Notes: generated by a model not told the origin, from the letters alone. 64,000 nt of DNA from Thalassomonas sp. RHCl1 (GCF_947387555.1 NZ_CANDNZ010000002.1:682001-746000); one strand, 5' to 3'. Counted from the stretch's first letter, positions 53,030 to 61,583 are shown. Made by a program: numbers and translations.

Positions 53030-53105
53030 CCTGATGAATTAAACCGGCGGGTTCGTTACACGCTCTCCGCTGTTCAAAGCATTATGCCAAAGAGAATCTA
53101 TTTTC

Positions 53106-53681
53106 ATGCCTGACCCCGATTTAGCGAAAATTATGACCTTTGTATTGCCGGAAGATCTTGGCCGGTGGCTCGAGGTAAATCACGCTACCGAAAATGAACT
53201 GTGGGTGAAGATCTTCAAAAAAGGGACCGGGATCCCAAGCGTGACTTGGGACGATGTTGTGGTTGAGTCACTGTGTTGGGGTTGGATTGATGGCATCAAG
53301 AAGTCACTTGATACCCAAGCCTATATCCAGCGGATCACTCCCAGGAAAACACGAAGCAATTGGTCGAAGAGGAACAGAGAACATGCAGAGCGTCTGATAA
53401 GTGAGGGCCGGATGCAAGAGTCCGGGCTCGTACATGTGCGTTCTGCCAAAGAGGATGGTCGCTGGGAGAACGCCTATGCGGTAAGTGAAATGACAGTGCC
53501 TGCAGATTTTTTAGCAGCACTTGAAAGCAAGCCGAAGGCGCAACAGTTTTTTGAAACGCTTACTAAATCGAGTCGTTATGTTATCGCCTACGGGTTAACC
53601 AGTGCGAAGAAACCCGAAACCAGGCAGAGGCGATTTGAAAAGTTCATGGCCATGCTTGCCAGCGAAGAAAAGCCGACCTAG
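53106..53681 (+). CDS. YdeI/OmpD-associated family protein
   Basis: The 191-residue protein has the family pattern: RWLEVNHATENELWVKIFKKGTGIPSVTWDDVVVESLCWGWIDG at about 20-63, then ITPRKTRSNWSKRN and a C-terminal helical ENAYAVSEMTVPADFLAAL region with the closing KPETRQRRFEKFM. These cytoplasmic proteins are linked to stress or bacteriocin protection, but the mechanism is not known. Confidence 0.85.
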   Translation: MPDPDLAKIMTFVLPEDLGRWLEVNHATENELWVKIFKKGTGIPSVTWDDVVVESLCWGWIDGIKKSLDTQAYIQRITPRKTRSNWSKRNREHAERLISEGRMQESGLVHVRSAKEDGRWENAYAVSEMTVPADFLAALESKPKAQQFFETLTKSSRYVIAYGLTSAKKPETRQRRFEKFMAMLASEEKPT

Positions 53682-53788
53682 TCTGCAAAAAACGAAAAGG
53701 CATAACAAAACCAGTCAATCCAAGCTCCGCGTATAGATATGCTACGGGGCAAACGTTATATGATCTAAGCCATCGGAGATAGAAATAT

Positions 53789-54199
53789 ATGGATTATTCA
53801 AGTACCTGTAGTTGTGGTAAGGTAGCGATTAACATTTCACTGCCCAAAAATATTGAGGAGTACGAACCAAGAGCATGTGATTGCGATTTTTGCACCGCAA
53901 GAAATCTGTCATATTTATCAGATGCGAATGGTCAGTTGAAGGTTTATCACTCAAATGAACTTGAAGCATTTAAGCAAGGCTCAGAGCAAGCTTCATTTTG
54001 GCAATGTTCATCCTGCCATGACTTGGTTGCTGTCACTTGTGAAATTGATCACCAAACAAAAGGGGCAATAAATGCACGCATGTTTGAGCAGCAATATAAT
54101 TTGAGACCTGCGGTTTGTGTATCACCAAAAACTTTGGCTCCGGAAGAAAAACTTAAGCGTTGGAATACGGTTTGGTTAAAGGTTGAGTTTTGTGATTAG
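53789..54199 (+). CDS. GFA/CENP-V-type zinc protein
   Basis: The 136-residue protein has the metal-binding Cys pattern of glutathione-dependent formaldehyde-activating (GFA) proteins: CSCGKVAI (about 8), CDCDFCTARN (about 29-36) and CSSCHD (about 75). It probably binds zinc; the thiol substrate is unknown. A second GFA-type gene lies at 54587. Confidence 0.8.
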   Translation: MDYSSTCSCGKVAINISLPKNIEEYEPRACDCDFCTARNLSYLSDANGQLKVYHSNELEAFKQGSEQASFWQCSSCHDLVAVTCEIDHQTKGAINARMFEQQYNLRPAVCVSPKTLAPEEKLKRWNTVWLKVEFCD

Positions 54200-54207
54200 T
54201 ACAAAAC

Positions 54208-54513
54208 ATGACAACAGCATTCATTAGCAAGTGGCAGCAATTCGCATTTTCGCAGCGTTTCATGCTGCAAATTATAGCAAGGTTGTTACAGGTATTTTTA
54301 TCAATGGGTATACTTTTAATTTTAGGGAGCCTGCTCGGTGGAGTTGCTGTAGGATTGTTATTTTCTACCGTTTATACCGTGAAGAAATATCGGAAAGGTA
54401 ATACAAAGAACTGGTTATTTCGTTTTCTATTTTCATTCTTAATTTCCGGGGTGATTGCATTTGTCATTTGCGCCATTCTACTCGGGTATATTATCGCAAA
54501 AAACGGACCTTAA
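54208..54513 (+). CDS. Small membrane protein, unknown
   Basis: The 101-residue protein has hydrophobic segments at about 22-52 and 70-95 with a basic loop between. It lies 9 bp after the GFA-type gene and is probably translated from the same mRNA. No family was recognised. Confidence 0.5.
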   Translation: MTTAFISKWQQFAFSQRFMLQIIARLLQVFLSMGILLILGSLLGGVAVGLLFSTVYTVKKYRKGNTKNWLFRFLFSFLISGVIAFVICAILLGYIIAKNGP

Positions 54514-54586
54514 ATCGTTCACACATCATCAATCAAAGCGGCTTCCGCGCTGCTTACTTGTTTAAATCTATGTTTAGGGAAATAAC

Positions 54587-54994
54587 ATGAATTCAAAAAA
54601 AACCGGCTCTTGCCTTTGCGGTAAGATAAATTTTGAGATAGCAGGGGAGTTTGACAATTTCTTTCTTTGTCATTGCCAATACTGCCAAAAAGATACCGGC
54701 TCGGCCCACGCCGCCAGCCTGTTTTCAACCAGTGCCAAGCTAAACTGGTTATCCGGGCAAGATAACATCCAAACTTTTAATCTGCCCCAAACCCGGCATG
54801 TAAAAAGCTTTTGCTTAACTTGCGGTTCGGCAATGCCTAATATTCAGATGGATGGCCAATTACTGGTGGTTCCTGCCGGCAGCCTGGATGATGACGTGTC
54901 GATTCAACCCAATGCTCATATTTTCGTTTCCAGCAAGGCTAACTGGGACAATAACTTAGAACAGCTCACTAAAATCGAGAAATTTCCTTCGTAA
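54587..54994 (+). CDS. GFA-family zinc protein
   Basis: The 135-residue protein has CLCGKINFEI (about 8), CHCQYCQKDTGSAHA (about 29) and CLTCGSAMP (about 85), the complete Cys set of the GFA fold, and the GSAHA motif typical of the family. AGGGAAATAAC precedes the start. It resembles the gene at 53789 in fold but is not a recent copy. Confidence 0.88.
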   Translation: MNSKKTGSCLCGKINFEIAGEFDNFFLCHCQYCQKDTGSAHAASLFSTSAKLNWLSGQDNIQTFNLPQTRHVKSFCLTCGSAMPNIQMDGQLLVVPAGSLDDDVSIQPNAHIFVSSKANWDNNLEQLTKIEKFPS

Positions 54995-55000
54995 CAACCT

Positions 55001-55024
55001 AAGCCCGGTAAACTTACCGGGCTT
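55001..55024. terminator. Hairpin between convergent genes
   Basis: AAGCCCGGTAA / TTACCGGGCTT is an 11 bp perfect inverted repeat 7 bp after the GFA stop, facing the minus-strand phosphatase. No T run follows, so it may be a bidirectional but weak stop. Confidence 0.5.
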
Positions 55025-55187
55025 GTCCTACAAGATTACTTCCTCCCGAGAGGCGGGCAGGCATCGGAGCCGAGAACAACAGCAGAAGGTGTTTCGGCTC
55101 CATTTGGACCCCGGTTAACTGTGCCCAAGGGAATTTCACCTGTACGCTTCCTGCACAGTCCGGGGCTTAATGCTGATAAACTAATAC

Positions 55188-56888
55188 CTAGAAATTAATC
55201 ACGGTAGAAACGGCTTCTTCGCTTGCTGTTTCTATCGCCATTTTTATTGCTCGTTTTTGCCAGTCAATATCAATCTTGCCGTAGTTACTGCCTGACTTAT
55301 TTACCAGGTGGCGGTCACCTGTGGTTAACGCAGCAATATCGGCTGAAACCACACCGACTTTGCCCGTGGGAATCGTGGCGCCAGTGGGAGCACAGTTACC
55401 CCATTTTCCTTCAATCCCTTTACCGCTGCTATCCAGCTCGGTATAACACCAGGGCTTAGTATTATCCAGGGTGATACAGCCCTTGTATTCAATACCGCCA
55501 TATTTAAATGGCAGTTTACATTGGTTATTAAAATTGCCGTTGCCTGCGGTATCGGCATAAACCGGCAGCCGCAGCGGGTTGGGAATATGATAGGGCCAGT
55601 TTTGACCAAAACCGGAAGCGGTAACTTCATACAAGGCTACCTCGCCGCCATGTTCTGTTGATGCCGGCATGTTCTTTTGCAGCAATTCACCCCAGTGTTG
55701 GTCACCAGAAACAAAGATGATGGCTTTGGCATTACCGTCATTCATGGATTTTTGTGCCATACGCAGCAGTTTTTCACGCTGCTGGGGCATTTCCGCCCAG
55801 GACTCATAGTTAGTGCCCGACATGTCCTGCTCTTGCAGATTACTGATCGCCTGGTCAAATTGCTTGCCGTCGCCGTAGGCACAATAGCTAGATTTATTGC
55901 GTTCCCGGTTTAACGGCGGCAGTACCTGAATGCCGCTGGCAATAATTTTTATTTCGGACTTTTTGTTAAGCTCTGCCTGTAACCAGGACCATTGCTGCTG
56001 GCCGAGTATGGTGGAGTTTTCGCCTTCACATTGGCCGTAGCTTGAAAAAGTTGGCGAACGGAAATAGCGGGCATCGAGCATGATCACATGGGTCGTTTCA
56101 TTGACGGGACCGGCTATTTTGGCACTGTAAATTCCTTGCTGGCCATTAAAGCGCGGGTCATCGGCGGGCACATCGTAATGGCGTAAAAAAGCCTGCTGGC
56201 TTTGTGCGCGTTTGGGATAATGCTTGCCGTCATTATTGGCGCCAAAGTCATGATCGTCCCAGGTGGCCATTACAGGAATATCGGCCTCAAGGAAGCGCTT
56301 GTAATCGGCATTTTGTTTTTTATCATCGTATTTTTGCGCCATCAGGGCCATATCTGTGGTATCGGCATAGATATTATCCCCGAGCCATAAAAACAGATCC
56401 GGCTGTTGAGCTATGACCCTGCTCATGGCCGCTGGCATATCGCCTTTAACCTTAAAACAGGAGCCTGCGCTGATGGTATCCAGTCTTTTGCTCGTGTTTA
56501 ACTGGCTGTGGGCCAGCAGGGGCTCCCCGGCGGGAAGTTTACACTCGTCCCAGCCGCCGGAGGGTTTATAACACCAGGGAGATGTGTGGTTTTTTGAGGT
56601 GCAGCCGTGAATTTTCTCTCCCTGATATTCGGTTACCGCATTACAGTTTTCGCCTCCCCGGGTCTGTTGCAGCGGTATGGTTTCTTCACGCACAATGCCC
56701 CAGCTGGAGCCGTCAACCGGGGATTTCAGGTAGCACCACTGCTGACCTGAGTTATCGGCGTCGGTTGTGCCCAAATAGGTGTTTAGCTTGTAGTTAAAAC
56801 TGCTCTTGCATTGGTCGTAGTGAACTTCCGGCGCCGCATGGCTGATGCCGCTTATTGCCAGTAAGGTCAAGGTGGTAAGGTATCGCAT
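55188..56888 (-). CDS. PhoD-like phosphatase with fibronectin type II-like modules
   Basis: The 566-residue protein has a signal peptide (1-18, ending SHA). A PhoD-like metallophosphatase core spans about 140-440: LFLWLGDNIYADT (about 167), TWDDHDFGANNDG (about 213) and FVSGDQHWGE (about 395), which provide the metal ligands. It is flanked by Cys-rich modules. CKLPFKYGGIEYKGC...WCYTE (about 455-500) matches a fibronectin type II domain, and two looser units lie at about 25-70 and 80-125 (C...WCY patterns). It would cleave phosphate esters outside the cell while bound to collagen-like or polysaccharide material. Modular FN2 domains are rare in bacteria. Confidence 0.8.
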   Translation of the reverse strand: MRYLTTLTLLAISGISHAAPEVHYDQCKSSFNYKLNTYLGTTDADNSGQQWCYLKSPVDGSSWGIVREETIPLQQTRGGENCNAVTEYQGEKIHGCTSKNHTSPWCYKPSGGWDECKLPAGEPLLAHSQLNTSKRLDTISAGSCFKVKGDMPAAMSRVIAQQPDLFLWLGDNIYADTTDMALMAQKYDDKKQNADYKRFLEADIPVMATWDDHDFGANNDGKHYPKRAQSQQAFLRHYDVPADDPRFNGQQGIYSAKIAGPVNETTHVIMLDARYFRSPTFSSYGQCEGENSTILGQQQWSWLQAELNKKSEIKIIASGIQVLPPLNRERNKSSYCAYGDGKQFDQAISNLQEQDMSGTNYESWAEMPQQREKLLRMAQKSMNDGNAKAIIFVSGDQHWGELLQKNMPASTEHGGEVALYEVTASGFGQNWPYHIPNPLRLPVYADTAGNGNFNNQCKLPFKYGGIEYKGCITLDNTKPWCYTELDSSGKGIEGKWGNCAPTGATIPTGKVGVVSADIAALTTGDRHLVNKSGSNYGKIDIDWQKRAIKMAIETASEEAVSTVINF

Positions 56889-57161
56889 GGTTATTCCCTG
56901 AAAAGTATAAAGTGGCTTGCTGATAAAGCGAGGTGCAGTTTGCAGAGAAATAATTTCAAAAACATTTCAGTAACATAAAAGTTTTATGACTTTGTCGCTA
57001 AGGCAGAGCCTCTGCTTGTAAGATACTTAAAAATCAAGGAATTTCGGCTTACAGAGGTGGTAACTGTACCCGCTTGATATTATTTTTGCCTGCTGCTCCC
57101 TAAGGGGGTATATTGGCGTGATGGATTTAATTTAGCAGTATATCTCCCGGAGCACTCAAAG

Positions 57162-57872
57162 ATGGAACTAGTCTTTTACATTATCGTCATTTGCCTTTTA
57201 GTCACGGCGGCAAGCCTGTTTTATTTTAAAACCAGGGCTAAAAAGCGAATGAGTTATATCAACAGTTATCAATTTCCTGATGCCGTGACTAAAAAGGTGG
57301 CACAAACTTATCCTCATCTTAATGACGGCGAGTTGAGGCAGGTTATCAAAGGGCTGCGCGAATATTTTCATCTGAACAATTTAGCCGGCGGCAAGATGAT
57401 CTCTATGCCGTCTCAGGTAATAGATGTTGCCTGGCATGAGTTTATTCTTTTTACCCGTAACTACCAGACCTTTTGTAAACACGCCTTCGGCCGTTTTTTA
57501 CATCATACTCCGGCAGAGGCGATGCAATCTCAAGTAATTGCCCAGGCCGGGATCAAACATGTCTGGCGTTTAGCCTGTTTAAGAGAAACGATCAATCCGC
57601 ATTCCCCGAAAAAGCTCCCTCTGGTTTTTGCGCTCGACGCTCGCTTGAAGATTGAAGACGGCTTTAGTTATGAACTTAATTGTATGAGGTCCGGTGTGGT
57701 ATCGTCAGGCTCATATAAGGGGTCACATACAGGCCAATCCACCAGTGCAGCATTCTGCGTTACCCATATTGGCTGTTCATCTGATACCGGCTTTGGTGGT
57801 GGCGGATGTTCGGGTGATTCCGGCGGTTCAGGCTGCGGTGGCGGTAGTGGCTGCGGAGGTGGTGGCGATTAA
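57162..57872 (+). CDS. Glycine-rich-domain protein with Cys/Gly tail
   Basis: The 236-residue protein has a membrane helix at about 3-22 and then a conserved domain: MPSQVIDVAWHEFILFTRNYQTFCKHAFGRFLHHTPAEAM and HVWRLACLRETINP...LPLVFALDA. A C-terminal tail of CGGG repeats (about 200-236) ends the protein. This is the layout of GRDP-type bacterial proteins with a low-complexity Cys/Gly end. Function unknown; the tail may bind metal or cross-link by disulfides. Confidence 0.75.
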   Translation: MELVFYIIVICLLVTAASLFYFKTRAKKRMSYINSYQFPDAVTKKVAQTYPHLNDGELRQVIKGLREYFHLNNLAGGKMISMPSQVIDVAWHEFILFTRNYQTFCKHAFGRFLHHTPAEAMQSQVIAQAGIKHVWRLACLRETINPHSPKKLPLVFALDARLKIEDGFSYELNCMRSGVVSSGSYKGSHTGQSTSAAFCVTHIGCSSDTGFGGGGCSGDSGGSGCGGGSGCGGGGD

Positions 57873-58011
57873 CAGCCATTATTCTGATGTGCAGTAAACT
57901 GGCGATGTAATTGACATGCAGGGGAAGGGGATAACTCCCCTTATTCCATAGCAATTTGCTTCATTACCGATATGGCGTGAGCAGGTTTTTAGCTAAATAC
58001 GGAGAATAACG

Positions 58012-58386
58012 ATGACAACTAAAGGAACTGATAAGGTTAATATCGCAGACAAATTTTCATTATTTGATGAATTGTGGACGCCGAAAGTTATCGCGCAAAT
58101 GAACCAGGTGCAATTTAAGCTGGTAAAGATTCAGGGAGAATTTACCTGGCATAGCCATGAAGACACAGATGAAGTGTTTATGGTGATGTCAGGCTGTATG
58201 TCCATTGAACTCAGGGACAAGACCATAAGGTTATCCGCCGGAGAGATGTTTGTTATTCCCAAGGGGGTTGAGCACAAACCTTACGCACAGGAGCTGTGCC
58301 AGGTAATGATCATCGAACCCAAAGGCGTGATCAATACAGGGGATGCCGGCGGGGCGCTTACCGCAGAAAATGATGTTTGGATTTAA
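58012..58386 (+). CDS. Cupin-domain protein
   Basis: The 124-residue protein carries a single cupin barrel: FTWHSHEDTDEVFMVMSGCMSIEL holds the HxH...E metal ligands (about 42-66), and AGEMFVIPKGVEHKPYA gives the second motif with a His. GGAGAATAACG precedes the start. It ends 10 bp before the next gene and is likely in one operon with it. Confidence 0.88.
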   Translation: MTTKGTDKVNIADKFSLFDELWTPKVIAQMNQVQFKLVKIQGEFTWHSHEDTDEVFMVMSGCMSIELRDKTIRLSAGEMFVIPKGVEHKPYAQELCQVMIIEPKGVINTGDAGGALTAENDVWI

Positions 58387-58396
58387 GGAGAAAAAG

Positions 58397-58774
58397 ATGA
58401 CTGAGAGTCAGCTCAAACAAGAATTGCTTGAAACTTATATGCAGTATTATGTCGAAGGTTTTAAAACCAACAATGTTGCCTTAATAGATCGCATGGTGAA
58501 ATACCCGCTCACCTACCTTAAAGACGGGAAAATGACCTTATGCGAGCAATACCCGATAGACCCGCAAAAGCTCAAACAAGAAAAAGCATGGGATCATTCG
58601 ACCGATTGGCAATTTGAGATCCAGGGCATTAATAACAAAGAAGCACATGCCGTGGCTTTAGCCGTACGGCGGCGTGCAGACGGCTCAAAAATAGAGTCTG
58701 TGCACGGTTTTTATGCCTTTAACCGCACCAGCGAAGGCTGGAAAATGTATGCCCTGGCGGATATTACCTTTTAA
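58397..58774 (+). CDS. NTF2-like small protein
   Basis: ATG 58397 has GGAGAAAAAG directly upstream; an in-frame ATG at 58343 lies inside the cupin gene. The 125-residue product has the alpha-plus-beta pattern of NTF2-like proteins: ELLETYMQYYVEGFKTNNVALIDRMVKYPLTYL, then EIQGINNKEAHAVALAVRRRAD and FYAFNRTSEGWKMYALADI. Function unknown. Confidence 0.7.
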   Translation: MTESQLKQELLETYMQYYVEGFKTNNVALIDRMVKYPLTYLKDGKMTLCEQYPIDPQKLKQEKAWDHSTDWQFEIQGINNKEAHAVALAVRRRADGSKIESVHGFYAFNRTSEGWKMYALADITF

Positions 58775-58860
58775 TACAGTATCCGTGAGATGAAAGTCGA
58801 GTTTATCGGCTTAAATTTGGGTAGATTTTAACCCGAAAAATAATAACTCAGGGTCAAAAA

Positions 58861-58903
58861 GTATGCAGCCGATTAAATCTTGCCGGGGAAATGGGCTGCA
58901 TAC
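58861..58903. promoter_or_regulatory. Inverted repeat upstream of the TPR/GNAT gene
   Basis: GTATGCAGCC and GGCTGCATAC form a perfect 10 bp inverted repeat with a 23-base loop, 58 bp upstream of the -24 element at 58961. It could be a terminator for the NTF2-like gene or an activator site. It has no T tail. Confidence 0.45.
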
Positions 58904-58960
58904 TATCACTAATTCATTATAAAACAATAAATTAGATAACTTTGCTAAGATGTTCGTTGC

Positions 58961-58976
58961 TGGCACTGAATTTGCC
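58961..58976 (+). promoter_or_regulatory. Sigma-54 promoter of the TPR/GNAT gene
   Basis: TGGCACTGAATTTGCC matches the -24/-12 consensus (TGGCAC-N5-TTGC) in every key base and in spacing. It lies 46 bp before the ATG at 59023. Confidence 0.8.
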
Positions 58977-59022
58977 ATTTACAGCTTATGTAGGGTAATA
59001 AAATGAATTAACAGGAAATGTC

Positions 59023-60150
59023 ATGGCAACGGCGTCCCTGGTCCCAGCGAGTGAACGTAATCAAGTAAGCAGTGCTTCTGCCTATCAACAAACGGCTGAA
59101 TTAAATGCGGTGTCGGCTATGTCAACCGGTGGCCGGGCCGTTAACTGGCTGCAAACGGCTGATATGCTTGCTCAAAACCAGATAGGGGCAGGACAAAGGC
59201 TGGAGCTGATGTTGCAAATGCGCCAGGCCCTGGCACCAGAGAGTCCAGTTTTATCCCAAGCACAATTATTACTGGCCAGTGATTTGGCCGGTTATTTAAG
59301 TGACTGGCCTTTACTGGCCTCGATTTGCGGCAAACTGCTTGAAATAAACCGGGGCGATAGCAAAACAGCTGAAACCTATTCCGGCGCTGAAGGGTTAAAT
59401 ACCAATGAACTTTGCATTAAGCAAAGTTACTGCCTGGAGCAAATGGGTTTGTATAGCGAGGCACTGGCGGTACTGGAAAATCAGCTGCTGGCCCGGCCAT
59501 TTGATCCCGAACTGATCACTAACTATGAATACTGTAAATCGCAATGGCAACAGCTGCCGTTTGCCCTGACTGATTTGCAGGACGATCCGTTGATGTTACT
59601 GCCGCTTACCGAGCAGCACCTGGAAAATTTCAGCTGGCAATATGCCGACTCCCGCATCCGAAAACTATGCAACTTACCGAAATTCACCTCAAACGAGCAG
59701 TGGCTACAATGGCTTGACAGTTGCCGGCAAGAGCGGGGGTTATACCTTTTTGCGGTGATGCATATCGAATGGGGGTTTATCGGCTCGGTTTCACTGGAAG
59801 TCTATCAGGGAGTTGGCTTTTTTTATTACTGGCTCGGCGCTGATTTTCAGGGGCAGGGTTATGGTCCTAAGGCGGTAGCAAGACTGTTGACCCTTGCACA
59901 ACGCTATTTTGCCCAGGACTGCTGTTATGCCAAGGTTTATCACCATAATGTTCCGTCGCAAAAAGCCATGGCCAAACTGGGCTTTACCCCGCTGGATTTC
60001 AAAATAAAACCGCCTTTTGCTAATGAGATCTTTTATTACCTGGGGCCGGAGAAAAGCCAATGGGACTTATACCGGGAGCTGAACTGGTTACTGCAGGCAC
60101 AGGACTCAGAGCTTGAGCTGGAAGAAAAATACTTTGCCCCGTGCAAATGA
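59023..60150 (+). CDS. N-acetyltransferase with N-terminal TPR-like region
   Basis: The 375-residue protein has two halves. Residues about 25-175 form helical pairs like TPR repeats (RAVNWLQTADMLAQNQIGAGQRLELMLQMRQAL, LEQMGLYSEALAVLENQLL). Residues about 185-345 form a GNAT domain of the RimJ/RimL type: LPLTEQHLENFSWQYADS, LGADFQGQGYGPKAVARLL (acetyl-CoA loop) and the closing NVPSQKAMAKLGF. It likely recognises a protein partner through the repeats and acetylates a target. A near-perfect sigma-54 promoter precedes it, as for the T6SS operon. The neighbouring sigma-54 units and vgrG suggest a T6SS-linked role, for example modifying an effector; that is inference. Confidence 0.75.
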   Translation: MATASLVPASERNQVSSASAYQQTAELNAVSAMSTGGRAVNWLQTADMLAQNQIGAGQRLELMLQMRQALAPESPVLSQAQLLLASDLAGYLSDWPLLASICGKLLEINRGDSKTAETYSGAEGLNTNELCIKQSYCLEQMGLYSEALAVLENQLLARPFDPELITNYEYCKSQWQQLPFALTDLQDDPLMLLPLTEQHLENFSWQYADSRIRKLCNLPKFTSNEQWLQWLDSCRQERGLYLFAVMHIEWGFIGSVSLEVYQGVGFFYYWLGADFQGQGYGPKAVARLLTLAQRYFAQDCCYAKVYHHNVPSQKAMAKLGFTPLDFKIKPPFANEIFYYLGPEKSQWDLYRELNWLLQAQDSELELEEKYFAPCK

Positions 60151-60269
60151 AGACGGGTCAATTTTCACCCTGATCACAAGTCGATGTCTTGATGGAGAAT
60201 TTACATCCGTAATTATAAAAAATACGTTTAAATAACAGCATGTTGAAGCATCAAATTTAATAACTTAAC

Positions 60270-60285
60270 TGGAACAGTTTCTGCC
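60270..60285 (+). promoter_or_regulatory. Possible sigma-54 promoter, weaker match
   Basis: TGGAACAGTTTCTGCC has the GG/GC spacing and a TGC -12 element but a poorer -24 (TGGAAC). It lies 67-74 bp before the small ORFs at 60352 and 60359. Confidence 0.4.
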
Positions 60286-60358
60286 TTTGAGGTTAGTACC
60301 TTCACGTAAGGTATTAACCTCTATTTTTATCAGCAAAAAAGGTGAAAATTTATGTCAA

Positions 60359-60508
60359 ATGCACACAGGCGAAGCCCAGGAACAGGCTTCAGGGATGACC
60401 AGCAGCAATCAAAACTCGCAGCTCATCCGGGTACGCAGTAACAGTGGCTCAACCTATGATGTACATATCCATCAACAGGGCAGCTATCATAGCCGAACCA
60501 CTAATTAA
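60359..60508 (+). CDS. Small protein, unknown (frame uncertain)
   Basis: The 49-residue product (MHTGEAQEQASGMTSSNQNS, then QLIRVRSNSGSTYDVHIHQQGSYHSRTTN) has a beta-like, Ser/Asn-rich, His-containing end. A competing ORF in another frame starts at 60352, ends at 60441 (29 residues), and has better spacing from AAGGTG. Either could be real, and both fit a transcript from the 60270 promoter. No family was recognised. Confidence 0.35.
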   Translation: MHTGEAQEQASGMTSSNQNSQLIRVRSNSGSTYDVHIHQQGSYHSRTTN

Positions 60509-60562
60509 TATTATCCGGAAAATACGGTTATTGAAGCCGGGTTTTAATGAACTGTTATCCGC

Positions 60563-60580
60563 ATTATCCGGAGGGATAAT
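60563..60580. promoter_or_regulatory. Perfect palindrome ATTATCC-GGAG-GGATAAT
   Basis: The seven-base arms pair exactly around GGAG. The half-site with flank (ATTATCCGGA) also occurs at 60510-60519, 53 bp upstream. The palindrome ends 57 bp before the -24 element at 60638, a usual place for an enhancer bound by a sigma-54 activator. Confidence 0.4.
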
Positions 60581-60637
60581 ACCCCGAAGATATGCCATTG
60601 TTTTCATCAGAATCCGGTTAATTCATCCTATTTTAGT

Positions 60638-60653
60638 TGGCATGATAAATGCC
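60638..60653 (+). promoter_or_regulatory. Sigma-54 promoter of the small glycine-rich protein gene
   Basis: TGGCATGATAAATGCC has the -24/-12 elements in exact spacing and shares TGGCAT...ATGCC with the vgrG promoter. It lies 67 bp before the ATG at 60721. Confidence 0.65.
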
Positions 60654-60720
60654 GAATAAAAGTGGTATTAGTCAGGCGGGGAAGCAATCGGGCATACCCC
60701 GGGTCAACAAAGGAGAGCAA

Positions 60721-60954
60721 ATGAATAAATTAAGGCAATTTACCTCAGATTTTGCCGGCGGGTTTGCACAATCTGGTTTTGAACATGCCACCGGACAGAA
60801 GGTCAATACCCGGCCTTCGGCAGGTAGTACGGCGGGCGGTCTGGTTGGCAATTATGTCTTTGGAAAAATGCAGCAGTCACAGCCAAGGATACATTATCCA
60901 CAGCCAAATCAATACCCTGCGTTTAACTCCGGCAATAGTCAAAGTAACAAATAA
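60721..60954 (+). CDS. Small glycine-rich protein, unknown
   Basis: ATG 60721 follows AAAGGAGAGC; an ATG at 60649 lies inside the promoter. The 77-residue protein has a Gly/Phe/Ala segment (FAGGFAQSGFEHATG), a second Gly-rich stretch (GSTAGGLVGNYVFG) and a Pro/Tyr/Gln/Asn-rich tail. The Gly spacing recalls small pore-forming bacteriocins or membrane-active peptides, but there is no leader or export signal. It has its own sigma-54 promoter, in the vgrG neighbourhood. Confidence 0.55.
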   Translation: MNKLRQFTSDFAGGFAQSGFEHATGQKVNTRPSAGSTAGGLVGNYVFGKMQQSQPRIHYPQPNQYPAFNSGNSQSNK

Positions 60955-61049
60955 CCATTTTATAAAATGGCTCAGCTATTTGTTAATGACACTTCCTGGA
61001 CATCAATAGTGAAAACCATTGATGTCCTCTTCTTCAGCAGAATGCTTAC

Positions 61050-61583
61050 TTACTTGAGGTGATTGAGGTGGCTGACGGCATCTTTTAACTGCTCATCCAG
61101 CTCTTGGTGTTTGAGCTGTTGTTTCTCACTGTCAAAATTATCGTAAAAGCTCGGAATAGATAAACTAGCTTTAACAATGCCGTTAAAATACGGGGCCGAC
61201 TGTATTGCTGTGGCCAGTACGCTGGAAGCCCCCATAGATCCCGGAGAGGTTGACAGCAGCACCATAGGTTTGTTTTGAAACACCTTAGGTTCGATGCGGG
61301 AGCACCAGTCAAACAGGTTTTTATAGGCGACGGTATAAGAGCCGTTATGCTCGGCAAAAGAGATGAGTATGCCGTCACTTTCGGTTATTTTCGCCAAAAA
61401 AGCCTTTGCCAGTTGAGGGTGCCCCAGCTCTTCTTCCTTGTCCTGGCTGTACAGGGGCAATTCATAATCATTTAAATCCAGGAGCTCAACTTCACTTTTT
61501 GTCAGTAGCTGTGCGGCGTATGCCACTAATTGTTTATTGATGGATTTTTTATGGTTGCTCGCGGCAAAGGCAATAATTTTCAT
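61050..61583 (-). CDS. NADPH-dependent FMN reductase (flavodoxin-like)
   Basis: The 177-residue protein has the FMN-reductase pattern: FAASNHKKSINKQLVAYAAQLL near the start (phosphate loop SNHKKSIN), ITESDGILISFAEHNGSYTVAYKNLFDWCS and PMVLLSTSPGSMGASSVL. It reduces FMN or quinone-like acceptors with NADPH in the cytoplasm. It is oriented against its neighbours. Confidence 0.88.
   Translation of the reverse strand: MKIIAFAASNHKKSINKQLVAYAAQLLTKSEVELLDLNDYELPLYSQDKEEELGHPQLAKAFLAKITESDGILISFAEHNGSYTVAYKNLFDWCSRIEPKVFQNKPMVLLSTSPGSMGASSVLATAIQSAPYFNGIVKASLSIPSFYDNFDSEKQQLKHQELDEQLKDAVSHLNHLK

Noticed and set aside
40259-54520. Chromosomal integron cassettes
   Set aside because: Gene types and single-gene spacing resemble cassettes, but I could not find repeated attC-like sites or an integrase.
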